Source of the DNA: Owenia fusiformis
Lineage: Eukaryota; Annelida; Polychaeta; Sabellida; Oweniidae
DNA length: 64,000 nucleotides
NCBI GenBank assembly: GCA_903813345.2
Contig: CAIIXF020000005.1
Coordinates: 35,531,375-35,595,374, forward strand
Reading direction: 5' to 3'
Part shown: piece after piece, positions 20,701 through 34,258 of the stretch
Position numbering within the stretch: position 1 is the first letter of the stretch
Layout: each line of letters starts with the position of its first letter
The notes under the pieces: model-generated
Told to the model about the DNA's origin: nothing
What the model saw: the letters and a program-made list of their open reading frames with translations, nothing else
The model's database searches: none
Made by a program: the position numbers and the translations under genes

Positions 20701-22800
20701 ATTTGATTTTGCTTCTTCAATTCATTGCTAGGTTTAGCCAGCATTCACAAATTCAATATTGTTCACTGATGCCTGACGATTTGAAATATTTTTTTCCAAC
20801 TCATTTAAATATGAAAAGTATTCAACTCATTTCGGTGAGTTGGCCATAAAATAGCAATCAAATCGCCAGCCATCAGTTGATAGTTAAATTTGTAATTATT
20901 TGTAATTTATTTAAAAATTTGCTAGCTTAGATAGAGAAGGTCTGAATTCATAGATAAATGTCATTTGCAACTCTTAGGTATAATTTTATTTTATTTTGGC
21001 ATATCCCCTCGCTATTCATTTTAAATGTCAAATTTCCCTTTGGATAGGCAGGATCCAATCAGTATGTAACCTACATGTAAAAGGTCTCATTTGATAAGTT
21101 ATTTGTTCTATTCACAAGTAATTTGAAGGATTTTCCAAGAAATACAGTCTGATAATGAAAAGAAGTGATGTTTAATTTGCTAGAAATGTCTTCATTCAGC
21201 TGTATTGAATAGCTAAGCTCCGAATCAAGAATAGTATTGATTTTTTGAAGGCAATATCATTTAGCCATATACAAGTCAACTTGGCCTTGAAATGGAAGGT
21301 TTCTTTGACCTAACTTAATGAACTCTTCTTCGGGGGGGAAATCAATCAATTGTGTGCGTCATGACGAAATCTAAAAAAATGTGAATGATTGCGTTAGAAT
21401 TAGTACAAAACATTTGAGATGTCATCTAAGTAAATAATTTATAAATTATACATGTATAAAGAAGTGGTGTTTGAAAATGTCATTAATCATTGGCATGTTT
21501 TATTTTTGCATTGAACAATAAAACAATTTGGTATGGATACAGTGGCGCTCTTCATCTGTCAGTCTCTCTGTCCATCTGTCAATAACTCATATATGAGTAC
21601 ACAGATATGATTTTATTTTGTCGTCATTCTTTTAGGTTTGAAAGTTGTGTTGATATTGTTGAGTTCTATGAAAAAAGATTGTTTCATCTTCATGTGTAAA
21701 TCAAAAGCATCTAAAGGGAGCATTTTCAATTTTGTATGGATTCGAGCCTATGAAATTTGAAAATCCATACTTGTCATTTCTTAATTACATGCAAATCAAA
21801 GGTAATGGGAAGTCGTTCCCAAATATGATATCATTTTTTAAAGTAAAAGGTTAAAGTAGCCAGTGAATTTGAGAAGCCATATTTGCTCTTCGGAGTTTGC
21901 TGCTCCGTGGAGTTGTTGTTTTTTGGTATTGCATGTAGCCAAAGTGTGATTTAATTATTCATGTCATGTAGACTTCACTTTATATCACGTGATTACGTTT
22001 TAAGTATAACACATTAGGTGTCATTAGATATAATAAGCCTTTTATATTTTTCGTAATTTAGCAATACATACTTTTTTCCCCAACCCTGTATGTTTTAGCT
22101 TAGCTAGGGAAATTTTAAATGTTGTATAACAAGGCTCTGTTGACATCAACATAAAGTCTCTAAAGTGAAATATCATTAATATGTAACTACATGTTCATAT
22201 TTGTCATTACATTGTGTAATTTCACAATTCACTTCGAGATATATTTGACAATATTGCAGTACAATACACTGTACATATTATGTTCAAAAAAGTTTCCATT
22301 GATTTTTATTTGGTAATTATGATAGCAAGGGGAGAAATGATTGATTATGCAGCATTTATCTCAGCTGATGTAATTCATTGCAAATTGTCCTAGACTTCTT
22401 CGATTGTTGCCATGGTGATTGCCTTTCTAAAAAGCATCAGGTTTTCTGATACTTCAAATTCTCAGAAATTGATTGATAGCTTTGGCATATATTTACATAT
22501 GCTCTGTTTAATATATTTTTGATATAGGGTGTATTATTTAACACTGTTGAAAGTAAAACAATGAAATGTTTATAGAACGAAATCGTGAAATTATCGAAAT
22601 TATCGTAAGAGAACTTCCTGAATCCATTAGTAAAAGAGTATCTTTGGGACTGTCTGACATTCATTCTTAGAATCGTCTAATTCATTGATGCTTTGTAAAG
22701 GATTCACATGTTACATTAGACAAATTACCCCTTTCTCAATTGATTACTATGACGATATGAAGAAGGTGGAATTAAGAAGACAGTTGGAGCCTTGGAGTAA
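17720..22800. other. Non-coding stretch with a few dispersed repeats
   Basis: No conserved exon recognised. Contains a local duplication (18994-19053 and 19626-19690, sharing TTCTAAGATTGTCAAGTAA), MITE copies at 19136-19320 and 19840-19922, and the G-run repeat at 19690-19830. From 19930 to 22800 I see only AT-rich single-copy-looking sequence. Confidence 0.5.
19136..19320 (+). mobile_element. AGGGGTTTCA-ended MITE
   Basis: Carries GGTTTCATTAGCAGCAATCA at the left and TTCTAGTGAAACCCCTG at the right, with inner CAACAGGCGATTTTCACC. Full-length relatives lie at 44684-44861 (inverted) and 45709-45879; a partial inverted copy is at 19840-19922. Confidence 0.65.
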
Positions 22801-22804
22801 ATAA

Positions 22805-23425
22805 ATAATATTTCACTCTTGTAACAAATTGACATTACTTATTTGAATATTTCACTCTTGTAACAAATTGACATTACTTATTTGAATATTTCACTCTTGC
22901 AACAAATTGACATTACTTATTTGAATATTTCACTCTTGTAACAAATTGACATTACTTATTTGAATATTTCACTCTTGTAACAAATTGACATTACTTATTT
23001 GAATATTTCACTCTTGTGACAAATTGACATTGCTTATTTGAATATCGCATACATGTTTTAACAAATTGACATCGCTTATTTGAATATTGCATACGTGCTT
23101 TAACAAATTGACATTGCTTATTTGAATATTGCATACATGCTTTAACAAATTGACATTGCTTATTTGAATATTGCATACATGCTTTAACAAATTGACATTG
23201 CTTATTTGAATATCGCATACATTCTTAACAAATTGAAATTACTTATTTGAATATCGCATACATTTTTTAACAAATTGACAGCACTTATTTAAATGTTACA
23301 TACATGCTTTAACAAATTGACATTACTTATTGCATATATGTTCTGACAAATTGGTATAACTTATTTAAATATAGCATACATGTTTAACAAATTGACATTA
23401 TTTGAATATTGCATACATTCTTTAA
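22805..23425. repeat. 39-bp tandem array with two unit types
   Basis: About 15 units of TTGAATATTTCACTCTTGTA followed by ACAAATTGACATTACTTAT. The first six or so are nearly identical. From 23040 the CACTCTTGTA part is replaced by GCATACATGCTTTA, and the last units (23220-23425) decay and shorten. The period is a multiple of three, which explains the repetitive open frames here. Confidence 0.9.
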
Positions 23426-23429
23426 CTTA

Positions 23430-24986
23430 GCATATTATCTATGTATAGAATAGAGAAATGTTGTTTTGCAACTTTGGGGAATGTGTTTTACCAAGTCTTA
23501 AGTTTATTCAACTCAGCATCTGCAATCAACAAATGGAGGTTACACAGTATGAAGGTTAAAGTTAACTTTTGAGCTATTTTGATACAAAATCACATGTTTT
23601 TACTAAACAAATGAAATTCTTTCTATAGGTAAATTCTCCTTACAACTTATGTTTATTATCTGTAAGTCTGAACTCAATGTTGTTAAGGGAAAATACAAGT
23701 AAAAGTCAATGTAACCTAGAATTTGAGCCTGTTCTGAAAGAAATGCTTTTGTAAAATAGTTCAATGACAAATATGTTATCTTCTTTGGTTAGACTTCAAA
23801 GCTAAAATTATTTTTGAAAGCTAGTATTATATTATGTCTTTGGATTGACATAAGTGTTTTGAAGTAGGTGGAGAACAATGAGCATGTTGGCTTATTAAGG
23901 TGGTCTTTATACATTTCGGTTTATATATTGGCAGATCCAGAATTTATCATTCTTGAAACCTTCAGCTAGTATTGTAAATTAATGAATTTTTATTGATTTT
24001 TCTCATATGAATCTCAGTAAGTCATTTTTAGGAACATCAATTTAATATAAAACATTAATCTAGCATATAAATCATATAATGCCCTAATCATCTGTACTTG
24101 TATGTCTGAACACTAAGATCTGATAAATACATGTTTATATAGAGTCTGCCATTTCCAATCTGTTCTGCATTGTTTTTATACCACCTGGCATATTGTTATG
24201 GTCTCCATTTTTTGTGACAGCAGTCGGCATCTGGCATTCAATTTCTGTAACAAATGGCAGGTAGTGACATTTTGACAGTTCTCATCAAGAATGTAAGAAA
24301 CGAGATATGATGTGTAAAGAGGGTAAAGAAACATCTGTATATTTGAACACCTTTCTAACCTGAACACCTTTGAATTTGAATGTGAATGTGAACACTTGCC
24401 AATATGAACACTTTTGACCTAGTAGTATTTGGATTAGTCAGGTTCAGCCTTGAAGCATCTGTGTAAAAAGTGTCCATTACTTATTGATCACCCCTTGTAC
24501 TATGTATGTATCTAGATTGACCTATGTATACTTAGAATGTACTTACCAGTGAATAATATTCATGTAATTTGATAATTAATACATATTGATTGATATTATA
24601 TAAGTCATTCATTGCATTATACTGTCTATTGTATAATGGCAGAGGGCTCACACGGTCATCAACATTTGTATATCAAGAACAAGTCTAGCTATATGCCCCA
24701 GTGTCCCCCCCCCCATGTCCCACTCACACTACTTGACTACACACCTTCTCATATTTTAAAGAGTGAGTGCTGAAGAGCAAGATGTCTATTTTCCGATTTC
24801 TTAACACATTAGTATGGACTCTGTATGATAGAAGAATGTCCTGATAGTTCACAGACCCATAAATAATTACCATATTACATGTGTATATATATATTAGTAA
24901 TGTTAATAATTCCCAAGCACGTAACAAGCTTGTATCAGAAATAACTGACATTTTCATTGTAAATTTCTCATTTTCAATGTTTTTAT
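23430..24986. other. Non-coding stretch between the 39-bp array and the first piggyBac-like MITE
   Basis: No exon recognised. It contains one copy of the GTGACATTTTGCA family (24175-24280), a degenerate pogo-like fragment (24334-24450, with GAACACCT and TTGGATTAGTCAGGTT), and a C run at 24706-24714. Confidence 0.5.
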
Positions 24987-24990
24987 TTAA

Positions 24991-25684
24991 CCTTTACCAT
25001 GCTGCCTTATTTCAGCAAATATATCCCACGCAACTGGCTTATTTTTCAAAGAGTGCAAAAAATGATATGCCTGGACTAAATAATTAATATCTCAATAACT
25101 ACTGAATGAATCTGGATAAAATTTTCACAAAGGGAAGATACAGTGGCCTGGCTCATGAAAAAAATGTTCTCATGAATTTTTTCGTACATTAACACGACTG
25201 GGCATAAATATACCATGAATACTCCTCCGGAATCCGCCGCTCCGCCTCTTCGTCTGGTCAGAATCCAAATCTGAATTTGCAGCGATCGAATGTTCAATTT
25301 TTCAATTCAGAAAATATTCTAGTTTCTATTTTCGATGACCGTTATCGGCTTCCAAGAGCCTAAAGAGCTCGAAATCGTAATCCATTTCCTCCACATTTTC
25401 GTTGTGATCGTATTTGTCCACCATTTTGTACGATTCGTTCACTAAAAACGACTAAAACACTGTTTAAATTGTTGAATTGAGAATTATTTTTCGAAATATC
25501 GCCATTTCTAGGTCAACAGGAAGTCATGTTAGGCACTGAATAAATCGGGCAATCTAATTGGACAATACGAATGGCGCGAAAAAGTAAAGTTTTTAAAAGT
25601 TTGAAATCGGGCGTACGGGTCCGCCGGCAGTTGTGAGAGACATTTTAGTCTCGGCGGACGAGTCCGCCGGCAGCACGCTAAAGG
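24991..25684 (+). mobile_element. piggyBac-like MITE, copy 1
   Basis: 694 bp flanked on both sides by TTAA (24987-24990 and 25685-25688). Imperfect terminal inverted repeats: CCTTTACCATGCTGCC at the left and CCTTTAGCGTGCTGCC read inward from the right. A subterminal GTCCGCCGGCAG occurs twice near the right end. TTAA targets and CC-starting termini are piggyBac hallmarks. No transposase is encoded. Confidence 0.85.
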
Positions 25685-26202
25685 TTAAAAGTAGTAATTT
25701 TGACCAGACTAATACCAATATTGATGAAAGAGGAACAGTAAATTCTCTTACAGAATATTTCACCCTTTTGATAGGACGCAAACAGAGTTTCAGCAGGGTG
25801 GCAGGTGAATTTTCAAACAATGTACCGCATTCATTTACTATAATGCTTCAAGAGATCACTACACTTCCCAACAACTTGGAAATAGACTGAGTCCTAATAT
25901 AAATTGATTTCTTAATCTTGCATATAAAAGCTTGCAATGTCAGTAACTGGATTGATTATCATTTATTATTCAGTGACAAAAAAGGGATTAGTCTTGAATA
26001 TAAGTCCCAGCTATAAAAGTACATCGAACCCGGTACCCTTTGGTGCTATTGTGTTGTTTTGTACAGAAAGGTTTTCTATAAATTGAATATTGATCATGCA
26101 AATATGTTATGCATTATCGAAGGTTACCCTGATATTGGTGTTTTGGGTGCCGGTATGCGGTATTTATTATTTTGTAAAAAATTACTGTATATACTGTATA
26201 TA

Positions 26203-26372
26203 TACCTGTAGATATGTACCACTCAAAACGACCTCTTCGTGCCTTGGTATGGAGAGAGGGACAAGGTATAGGACAGGGGTGGAGTTGAGCTATAAGGCCT
26301 TTCCTTTGGGAAACAATGCTACACACTTTAGTTGATGTGACTTCTTAACTGTGACATCACATAGCCTCATCA
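26203..26372 (+). repeat. GATATGTACCACTC dispersed repeat, copy 1
   Basis: Shares GATATGTACCACTC, GGGTGGAGTTGAG and AACTGTGACAT in order with 31045-31215. The two copies are clearly diverged. Class unknown. Confidence 0.65.
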
Positions 26373-26492
26373 AACCAACCAATCAATCAACCAACAGATA
26401 CCATTGAAAAAAGTATATTGGATTACATGTTCTGTATAAAAACAACCAAAAATAATTGGTTCCCAGCTTGACTTATATTATGGTTTACCTTA

Positions 26493-28943
26493 AGTAGCGG
26501 TCACACTAGCCGTGTAGGCTCACCGTTCACCACCGTTTGGCTAATTATGGCCAGACGGCGACGGCCGCATTGTTTTTATACATTTTTGACCGGGACTATA
26601 CCGTTCTATTCCGGGTCTGTACCGGCTTCTCATCGGCCTTGTACCGGACTTACCGTGTTTCAGAATTCTTGCTTACCGTTCTCGCCGTGTTCTCAACTGG
26701 CGCATACCATCCCCTCACCAGGTTTTCACCGGCCGGAACGCCTGGATATCGGCCGAACCGCCTTGATGGCGTCATGCAAACGCTCACAATATTTAACTCA
26801 CTTTTTGGTATGTATGCTCAACCATCCACGTGTTCAAAGCTAAATGATTTATATAATTAATTTGCTTATACATCTTAATTATGTTCAATAACATTACAAG
26901 TTTGTCTATATTTAACTGTACAGTGTGGCCACATAGCTTGTCCATCCTGTAAGCAGCTAGTTGGGTCAACCGAGTTAAGTCTTTCTCTGTAATAGTTAGT
27001 ATGTTTATTCCATGAAAATACGTTGAAAATGAATAGGTCTCGAGAACTTGACCAATTTTGGTAGACAAACATGCAATATCTATATTTCATCCGACCATAC
27101 GTTTTTACTATACGTTTTGAAACTAATTGCTCTGAGGGGTAACTATTTGTTTTGACATTACATTTTACGCAAAGCGTTATTGGAAGGTACAGATTAAACC
27201 TTTACTCCTCTCCAACGTTTAGAAATATTTTTCCTCATTAAAATGGAGGGATTCGGAGTGAACTGTACTCGAATTGGAATTGAAGTCAGTTTATTGAATC
27301 ACTAATAAAAAATATGCCAAACCTTATTTGATTTCGAAAAAAGACGGCGGTGTTTTATATTATTTTTATAACGTTTTGTAAAACGGCAACTACATATATT
27401 TTGTGATAATTGCGTCAACGTATATATTACAGGTCTTAGACCTGCGTCGTTTGAGTTATTTACCAAAAAATATTGACTTTTTGCACGCTGGTGACGTCGC
27501 GCCTTTTTAAATTAACCCTTTCACGACGATAGGCTCCATATGGAGCCCTATTATGTAATACCTTTCAGGACGATAGGCTCCTTTTGGCACCATTATTTTT
27601 ATCTATATACATCAATGAAATGACAATATCTCCAGTTCTATTCAGTATTTTTTCACCAAATTTTGACAAGTTGTTCTAATGTGATAATCCTTACTAAAAA
27701 TTGTATTTCAGTGATAAAATTCAGGGTATAGGTCCCGGGGCGTAGGTATTTTGCAGTTTTCCCCTAAAAACTGCTCTTACTTATCCGTCACCAGAGCCAA
27801 CATTTTCCTCTTATATTCACGTCGGGAAAGGGTTAATCAAATAACTCAGAAGGGTATCACTCGAAAATTCACGGAAGACTTCACATCTTTGTTATACCGT
27901 AGCTTAATCATTAAGGGATTAATGGGTGAACGTTAAGTTGTCATGAACATGAATATTGCAGTTTTATTGAATTTTCTGACAGAAATCGGCTCTTCCTCCA
28001 CCCTATTAATTTTTTCTTATATAATTGGTCGTGTAAATGAGAAATAAAGCTTTCACAACTTTTTGATGGACGGTAACGTGAACAGAAAGATCACGTAAAA
28101 TGCATAAAACAGTTGATAGTTCGAAGGTTGGCTTATAATGCTAACTGGATATTTATTTTCACTTTTATTTGAGCTATAATCATTTTTGCAATTTATTTAT
28201 TTATTCGTGTATGATAAAAGAAATATATTTGTAACTTGTTTTTCTCAGTGTCTTCAAAAGAATCTCTGTCAAAGTGGTTTGAGTGGATTTGTGGCTTCAA
28301 AGTACAAATGAGAAAGTCGAAGAATTGATGTCTCGAGTTACGGGACAAAACCTTGGACAATACCTGAATATTTAAATAAACTGGAGGCAAAATTGTTGAA
28401 ACGGCAGAACACGGTGACAACACTGCGTCACGAGGCGGTACAATTGCGAGTTCACGGTAATAGGATGTTTAGAGGATGTTATGGAGCAGTTATAAGGCCG
28501 TTAACACGTTAATGGACTGTTACCTAAGCGTTAAGCGGCTGGTACCGTGAAAACCCTTTTTATGTGACCTTTCAAACCCCCGTTTGAACCTCGTTTATCG
28601 GACGGTACCCAAGCGGTACACTCTCGTTCGCAGCCCGTCACTGATAGAGTCAACGTCCACCATCGTCCCATTACCGCTCTGCGAACGTGTCCTTAACGGC
28701 CGCACCATCCTTATACCATTCCCGTACCGCTATCACCGTTCGCAACCGAACGTTACTCAAACGGGAAAAGTTTTGAGCATGCTCAAAAAATTCGCCGGGT
28801 GTGGATGGACGGCAACGTTCCCTGAACGTTTCTCAACGGGCGGGAAACGACCCACCGTGTGGCCATACCGTGCACCGCCGTCTGTCCATAATTAGCCACA
28901 CGGTGGCGAACGGTGAGCCTACACGGCTAGTGTGACCGCTACT
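26493..28943. mobile_element. 2.45-kb terminal-inverted-repeat element, TTA target duplication
   Basis: Left end AGTAGCGGTCACACTAGCCG and its inverse at the right end are near perfect, and inverted similarity runs for more than 70 bp (GTGTAGGCTCACCGTTC, GGCTAATTATGG). Flanking TTA at 26490-26492 and 28944-28946 suggests a 3-bp duplication, as made by PIF/Harbinger elements. The GC-rich arms (26500-26780 and 28580-28940) contrast with an AT-rich centre. No transposase is recognisable, and the open frames in the arms (26537-26860, 28584-28895) are inverted-repeat sequence. Confidence 0.75.
27516..27832. mobile_element. Small piggyBac-like MITE nested in the 2.45-kb element
   Basis: 317 bp between TTAA at 27512-27515 and TTAA at 27833-27836. 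Termini CCCTTTCACGACG and, read inward from the right, CCCTTTCCCGACG. GACGATAGGCTCC occurs twice near the left end. Different in sequence from the pair at 24991 and 34259. Confidence 0.85.
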
Positions 28944-31044
28944 TTAGCCAGTTACAAAGCATGTAAAAGTTAAGAATTCAATATTTTTTGTGTTGATATT
29001 TGTATGTCACCACCATAACAGGTGATATATTGTTATAGTCTCGTACTTTTTGTGGCCTGTGTTTGGTTTCTGTAACATCATTTGACATCTGTAACAGCAT
29101 TTATTGGTCAGCATTTGTAACAGCATTCAGCTGTCAGCATCTGTAACAAATGGCAGGTGGTGACATTTTGCATATTAATGCCTTGTTTTATGTTTATGAC
29201 ATACATTTACTTCATCCCTGACAATGTTAGTAATTATTACAAATGATATTGTGATACATGGTGTAATTCATTAACCCAATGAGGCCATGCATTCCTTCAC
29301 ATTTGGTAAAAAGCAAAAATTTATTTATTAGTTCAAAAGATGTGATTCATTGAATACACAATAAGAGTAAAAAATGATCAATAGAAATAAAAACATAAAA
29401 TGGGTGTCTTTGATTGGTTAATGCTGTGGCTATATTTGCTCCTATCTTCAACACGGGTGCCTAGCCGATATTTTGTTCAAAACTGAATGCAATTTTGAAC
29501 AAAACACTCATCAGCCGGGTGCCGGTACTGAAAATTGGAGCACATGTGACACAGAATAAGTATTAAGCCAAACCTTAATACCCAATGGCAGATTTCTTGT
29601 TTCTACAACATGGCTTGTTTATTTATTTATAATATTTCCCAAGTTTAAAGGTGACTAACTAAGGTTTTGAAGGTTAGTTACCCTTTTGAACTTAATCTTC
29701 TGAACATTACGATTTAGACCTTCATAATCCATTTATCATGATATAATATTAACCCATTTTATACAATATCATTCTGTTTTGATCAAATATTTTTATTGGC
29801 CTTTATATATGTTATATTTACAAGTTGCCAAACGGTTTTGGTTAAGCTGCTTGTTTAGTGCATTTTAAAAGATATTATCCACATCAAAGGCTGTTTGAAA
29901 GTAAGTATAGTATTAAGATATAAATATTTAGAACTAACTTACTGTGGTCAGAATATCTGATCTGGGTCTTACTCTGTTTTGTATAGGGTAACTCATTGGG
30001 ATTTTCCAGTTACTATTCGTATCCAGTAAAACCTGTGTATATGGAACAACAGTGAAAATTATTTCTCAAAAGGAGATTTTGTTAAAAACAATACCTTTTT
30101 CTTGTTTCATTCTATTAAAAACTGGTCTTGATTCTGTTAAAATGTTTTACATGGAAGATGTTCTGGTTTAATTAACATTATAGAAAATGAATCAAAGGAA
30201 TTTGAAAAGTGGTCCTCTTGACATTTAAAGTGTTTTACTCGACACTTTTTGGAAAAAGAGGCTAGGGAAGAATTGAGGTCATTTCAATATGAACTTTCAT
30301 TCATAATTTCATATTCAGAAACAAAGTCTGGCCTTTATATTACAATCAGAAGTTTTCCATTATAATACAACTTCTGCGTTTTTAGTCTGAAACATAAAAT
30401 TAGGAGTTTGGGAAATAGAATTTGTGAGATATTATATGTGTTAGGATTCGCTACTCCCTGGCGTTGCCATTTTCTAGTTGTTTATTCATTGATCTTTGCA
30501 GTCTCCCCACTCTACTATTTCACACCGCAACCCTTGTATCATTCTGAAGGATGTTTTGTTGCATTATTATTAAAAAGAGTTTTGTGTGTCCACATATTTT
30601 TTATGATCAAACTTTTATTTAGAATTAGATGCTGGCTCTGAACTGAAATTAGCTACATCATGATCCATAGGAATGTTTGAAACTTGAAATTTGAAAAAAA
30701 TGAAACTGCGATGGTATGTGATAATGATGGGTAATGGGTAGGTTTTAGAGAGCTAAAAATACAGCCAGATAATGCATTTAAAAGCTCATTTACCATCAGA
30801 CCATAGGTGTTAGTCTGCTATCTCTGGGGAACCTAAGGTCAGCAGAATCAAAGTAGGCCAGGTATATGTAAGTGTTCAATTCACATTCTTGCTATATAAT
30901 TATTTTAGTGATACAAATATTTACATAAGCCTGTAGATGTAAATATTGACCACCTCAGAGTGCCACATATAAAAGTTATTGTCAAATAAATAATAAATAA
31001 ATAAATGGCAATATATACATTATTTTGGCAAAATTTAGTAGTAC

Positions 31045-31215
31045 TGTCTATATAGATATGTACCACTCGAAAGGACCCCTTGCCAAAGTATGAAGCGAGG
31101 GAAGACAAGGTATATAACATGGGTGGAGTTGAGTTATTAGGCTTCTCCTTTAGGAGAAAATGGGATATAGTTGATATGGCGACTAACTGTGACATAACAT
31201 GGCCCAAAGCTGATA
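31045..31215 (+). repeat. GATATGTACCACTC dispersed repeat, copy 2
   Basis: Counterpart of 26203-26372 in the same orientation, with the same ordered motifs. Short frames across it are not conserved between the copies. Confidence 0.65.
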
Positions 31216-31653
31216 CACTGGTGTAAATCAAAATATTATTCTCTTTTACCTTCAAGTAATGATAGCTCTGCTTCAAGAAATTTTGTTTTCAATTTAACCT
31301 TAAATTACACGAAACTGAAATACCTGTGGTCTGCGTGTTGATAAAAGTCAAGGGAAGAGATTCATCAATAAGAAACAACAAGTTTATCTAAGTTTTGATG
31401 CTTGTATTCATGGTACATCTTCAGTGTTTTTCTAGTTTTATGATTAGTTATAATACAGAAGTGACTTCAGCTTCATAATCTTGCAATTTCATTTAATGAT
31501 TGGTCTGCATTGAACCTCTTGTGGACTGCTGACATTTTTCTTTTCTACCGTATCATTGCAAGGTAAGTGTGTATGTTAAAGGGGGGGGGGCATATATAAG
31601 AGCTTGATTCAAGGCTATTGATATGAAATGTTGATAAAAGATATATAATAGTA

Positions 31654-31840
31654 CAGTGAAACCTGTATATCTGAACACCTCTCTTATCTGAACCCCTTCC
31701 AATAATAGAATACTTTTTTCTAGTTCTGATTGTTTCTGGTTCTGATTGTATGTCTTCCATTGAAGCTCATGTTAAAAAATCTCCTAAGCAGAACACCTCA
31801 GGTTGGTTCCAATGGCGTTTGGATTAGACAGGTTTTACTG
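31654..31840. mobile_element. Pogo/Tigger-like MITE
   Basis: TA-flanked, 187 bp, starting CAGTGAAACCTGTATATCTG and ending GACAGGTTTTACTG. Internal GAACACCTC blocks are shared with relatives. Confidence 0.75.
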
Positions 31841-34258
31841 TACATACTGTATATTCTTGTTTACAGAACAATTCATTATTTTAGAAGGCTACTTTGTATT
31901 TACTGGGGCATATTTTGATGAACAGTTAAAGTGTTTATAAGTTCTTATTCAGAGGTTTCAAATCTAAGGGAAGATTGCTGATTAATATATTGTTAAGAAA
32001 TGTATTTACAGGTATTGCAACTGGAAAAATTTTATGTATTTTATATAATCAAGAAAAAAATCACAGACAAACATGCTGAATCGAAAAATACAAGATATTT
32101 AAAGCTGGAATAAATGATCAAAGAAAACAACATAATTTACCATTACTAGCGTTAAATGTAATTAATAACATTGATTATTTTCTATTATTATTGTCTGAAG
32201 TAATAAATCATACAATTCGATCAAAGGTACCTACTGGCTTGGGTCAGTTCAGGTTAAGCATGCATTGACATTACCTAGGGATGAATCATGCATCTATCTA
32301 CAGTATACAGATGCTCCGAGGTATGCCTTGAGAACTTCCCATTGAATATATCGCAGAATTTGTGGTTTAAAACACAAAATATTGTGAAAAACAGTAGAAT
32401 TAACTAGGGATGTATGTCATTGATATTCTGAATCATAATATGTTGATATGCAAGAAAATCATATATTACATTCAAATATGAGAGATTTTGATAATGTAAA
32501 ACACACGGAATAACATTTAAGGCTAGGGTTTCTTACTTATTAGCCCCACCTGGTACCTTACTTAACACAATGAAAAAATGTTTTTATTTTTCAAATTTTG
32601 TTTTGAGCATGACATTAACAAATGTCTATTATAAAACTATCCTCAGTTATCTGTTTTCTCAGAGCTATTGAAAGATAGATAATATCTGATCCTTCAAATA
32701 ATATTTCATATTATTGTTGATAGATAACAATGAGCTAAAATTAGAATGGTAAAGGGAGCAGATTGTATGTTTCATTAAAAGGTTAATATACAAGGTGTTT
32801 GCAAAGAACCAGCTGAGGTATAAAGTCTAACTCTGATTCCCACCTGCGTATCACACACTGATCTTAAAATGATAATGATCTCAAATGCATGATCATTCAT
32901 GTTTTTGTTTTTTTATTGGACTTTGAATGTAAAATTAATGTAGGCTACTTATAAACAGAAAATGTATTGTCATCATTTTCCATTTGGATATCTTGATTAT
33001 CTGATTTCAAGAGGAGAGATTAAGTATAGGTCTGTCAAAGGGTAGTTACGGGATCCAGAAAAAGATCAAGAAATTATTAGGACGTATTCATTTTTGCAAG
33101 AACTCTATAAATATCTTCAACAATTGATCACTGGTCATTTTAGTACACTTCTTGAACTTTTCACTTTACACTATAATATCCTACTTATCTTATACTATAG
33201 GCCAAGCAATTGATTTGTCATTATACTTCATGTAAATCTGTATTGGCATTAAGTGTTGAGAGTGATACGTAAATAAGAGAACAAAACATAGGATATTGCT
33301 CTTAACTCCAAATACTACCTTGAAAATGACCACACTACTTTATAGTTCTGTCTTGAGTACCTCTGATAAAAGGATGTGTTTGTCAAAAAACCAAAAGTGC
33401 ATGTATGATTTTTTGACATAATTGTGTTTTTACTAGTTTTTACCATTACTGTCTTTTGATGATTTTGGATGATTATATAGTTTTGACAAGATTATTCTTG
33501 TGTATAGATAAATTCAGATGTATTCTTTATGTAATGATAGTTTACCTTCCATGTTGGGATGAAGGAGAGTAGGAGATGAAAAGATCTTCAAAAATGAATG
33601 ATGGCATTTTTACGATCTTGTACACTGAGTTTGATAATTAACGTTTATTTTAATAAAAATCAAAATCAAAGGCTATTGACTTTTTGTTTGTTTTTGTCTA
33701 ATATGTTTATTAGTAACGCAACAAAAACATATATGTTTGTTATTAATACAAAAAAAATATATTGAAAATGCAATAACTTGCAATTATTTATTTTTGATTT
33801 CATCATCACTCTTTCCATAAATTGTAGTTAAAACTCACTTGTAAAAAGTGTGATATCACAAAATTAAATGTCCTAAAGCTGAATATGCGTCAAATCATTG
33901 CTCCTATGCTATATTACAGTCTACCTTTTGCTTCTGTTACTACCTTAAATACATATAGGCGCCTAATACATTATGGTTGCAATTTATAGAGCAGCATATC
34001 CTAGTTATACAGAACAATGAATGTGGGAAGAAAGTAATATTTATAGATTCTGTATTACCTTTTTAGATGTCATATAGACCTCTAGGATTCAGGTCTAAAG
34101 AGGCCTAGAAACGTAAGGAGATAATAATGCCGATCATTAATCTAGATATCTTTAAATATCACAAATCACTATCATCATTTGTTTCTATCGCTTATCAGTA
34201 TTTATGTCTACACCTGTTAATTTATTTTAATAATATTGTTGCCTCAAGTGATATTTAA

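Larger units (their letters stand above)
28950..34254. other. Non-coding stretch between the TIR element and the second piggyBac-like MITE
   Basis: No exon recognised. Contains a GTGACATTTTGCA family copy (29005-29188), a pogo-like fragment near 30025-30060, the dispersed repeat at 31045-31215 and a pogo-like MITE at 31654-31840. From 31850 to 34250 only AT-rich sequence. Confidence 0.5.

Noticed and set aside
22805-23425. CRISPR-like spacing of the 39-bp repeats
   Set aside because: Units are contiguous with no unique spacers, and this is animal DNA; it is an ordinary minisatellite.
25076-25297. Frame conserved between 25076-25297 and 34307-34555
   Set aside because: Identity reflects two recent copies of one piggyBac-like MITE, not a conserved gene.
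26537-28895. Open frames of about 100 codons in GC-rich DNA
   Set aside because: They lie in the inverted arms of the 26493-28943 element and mirror each other; no transposase motifs.
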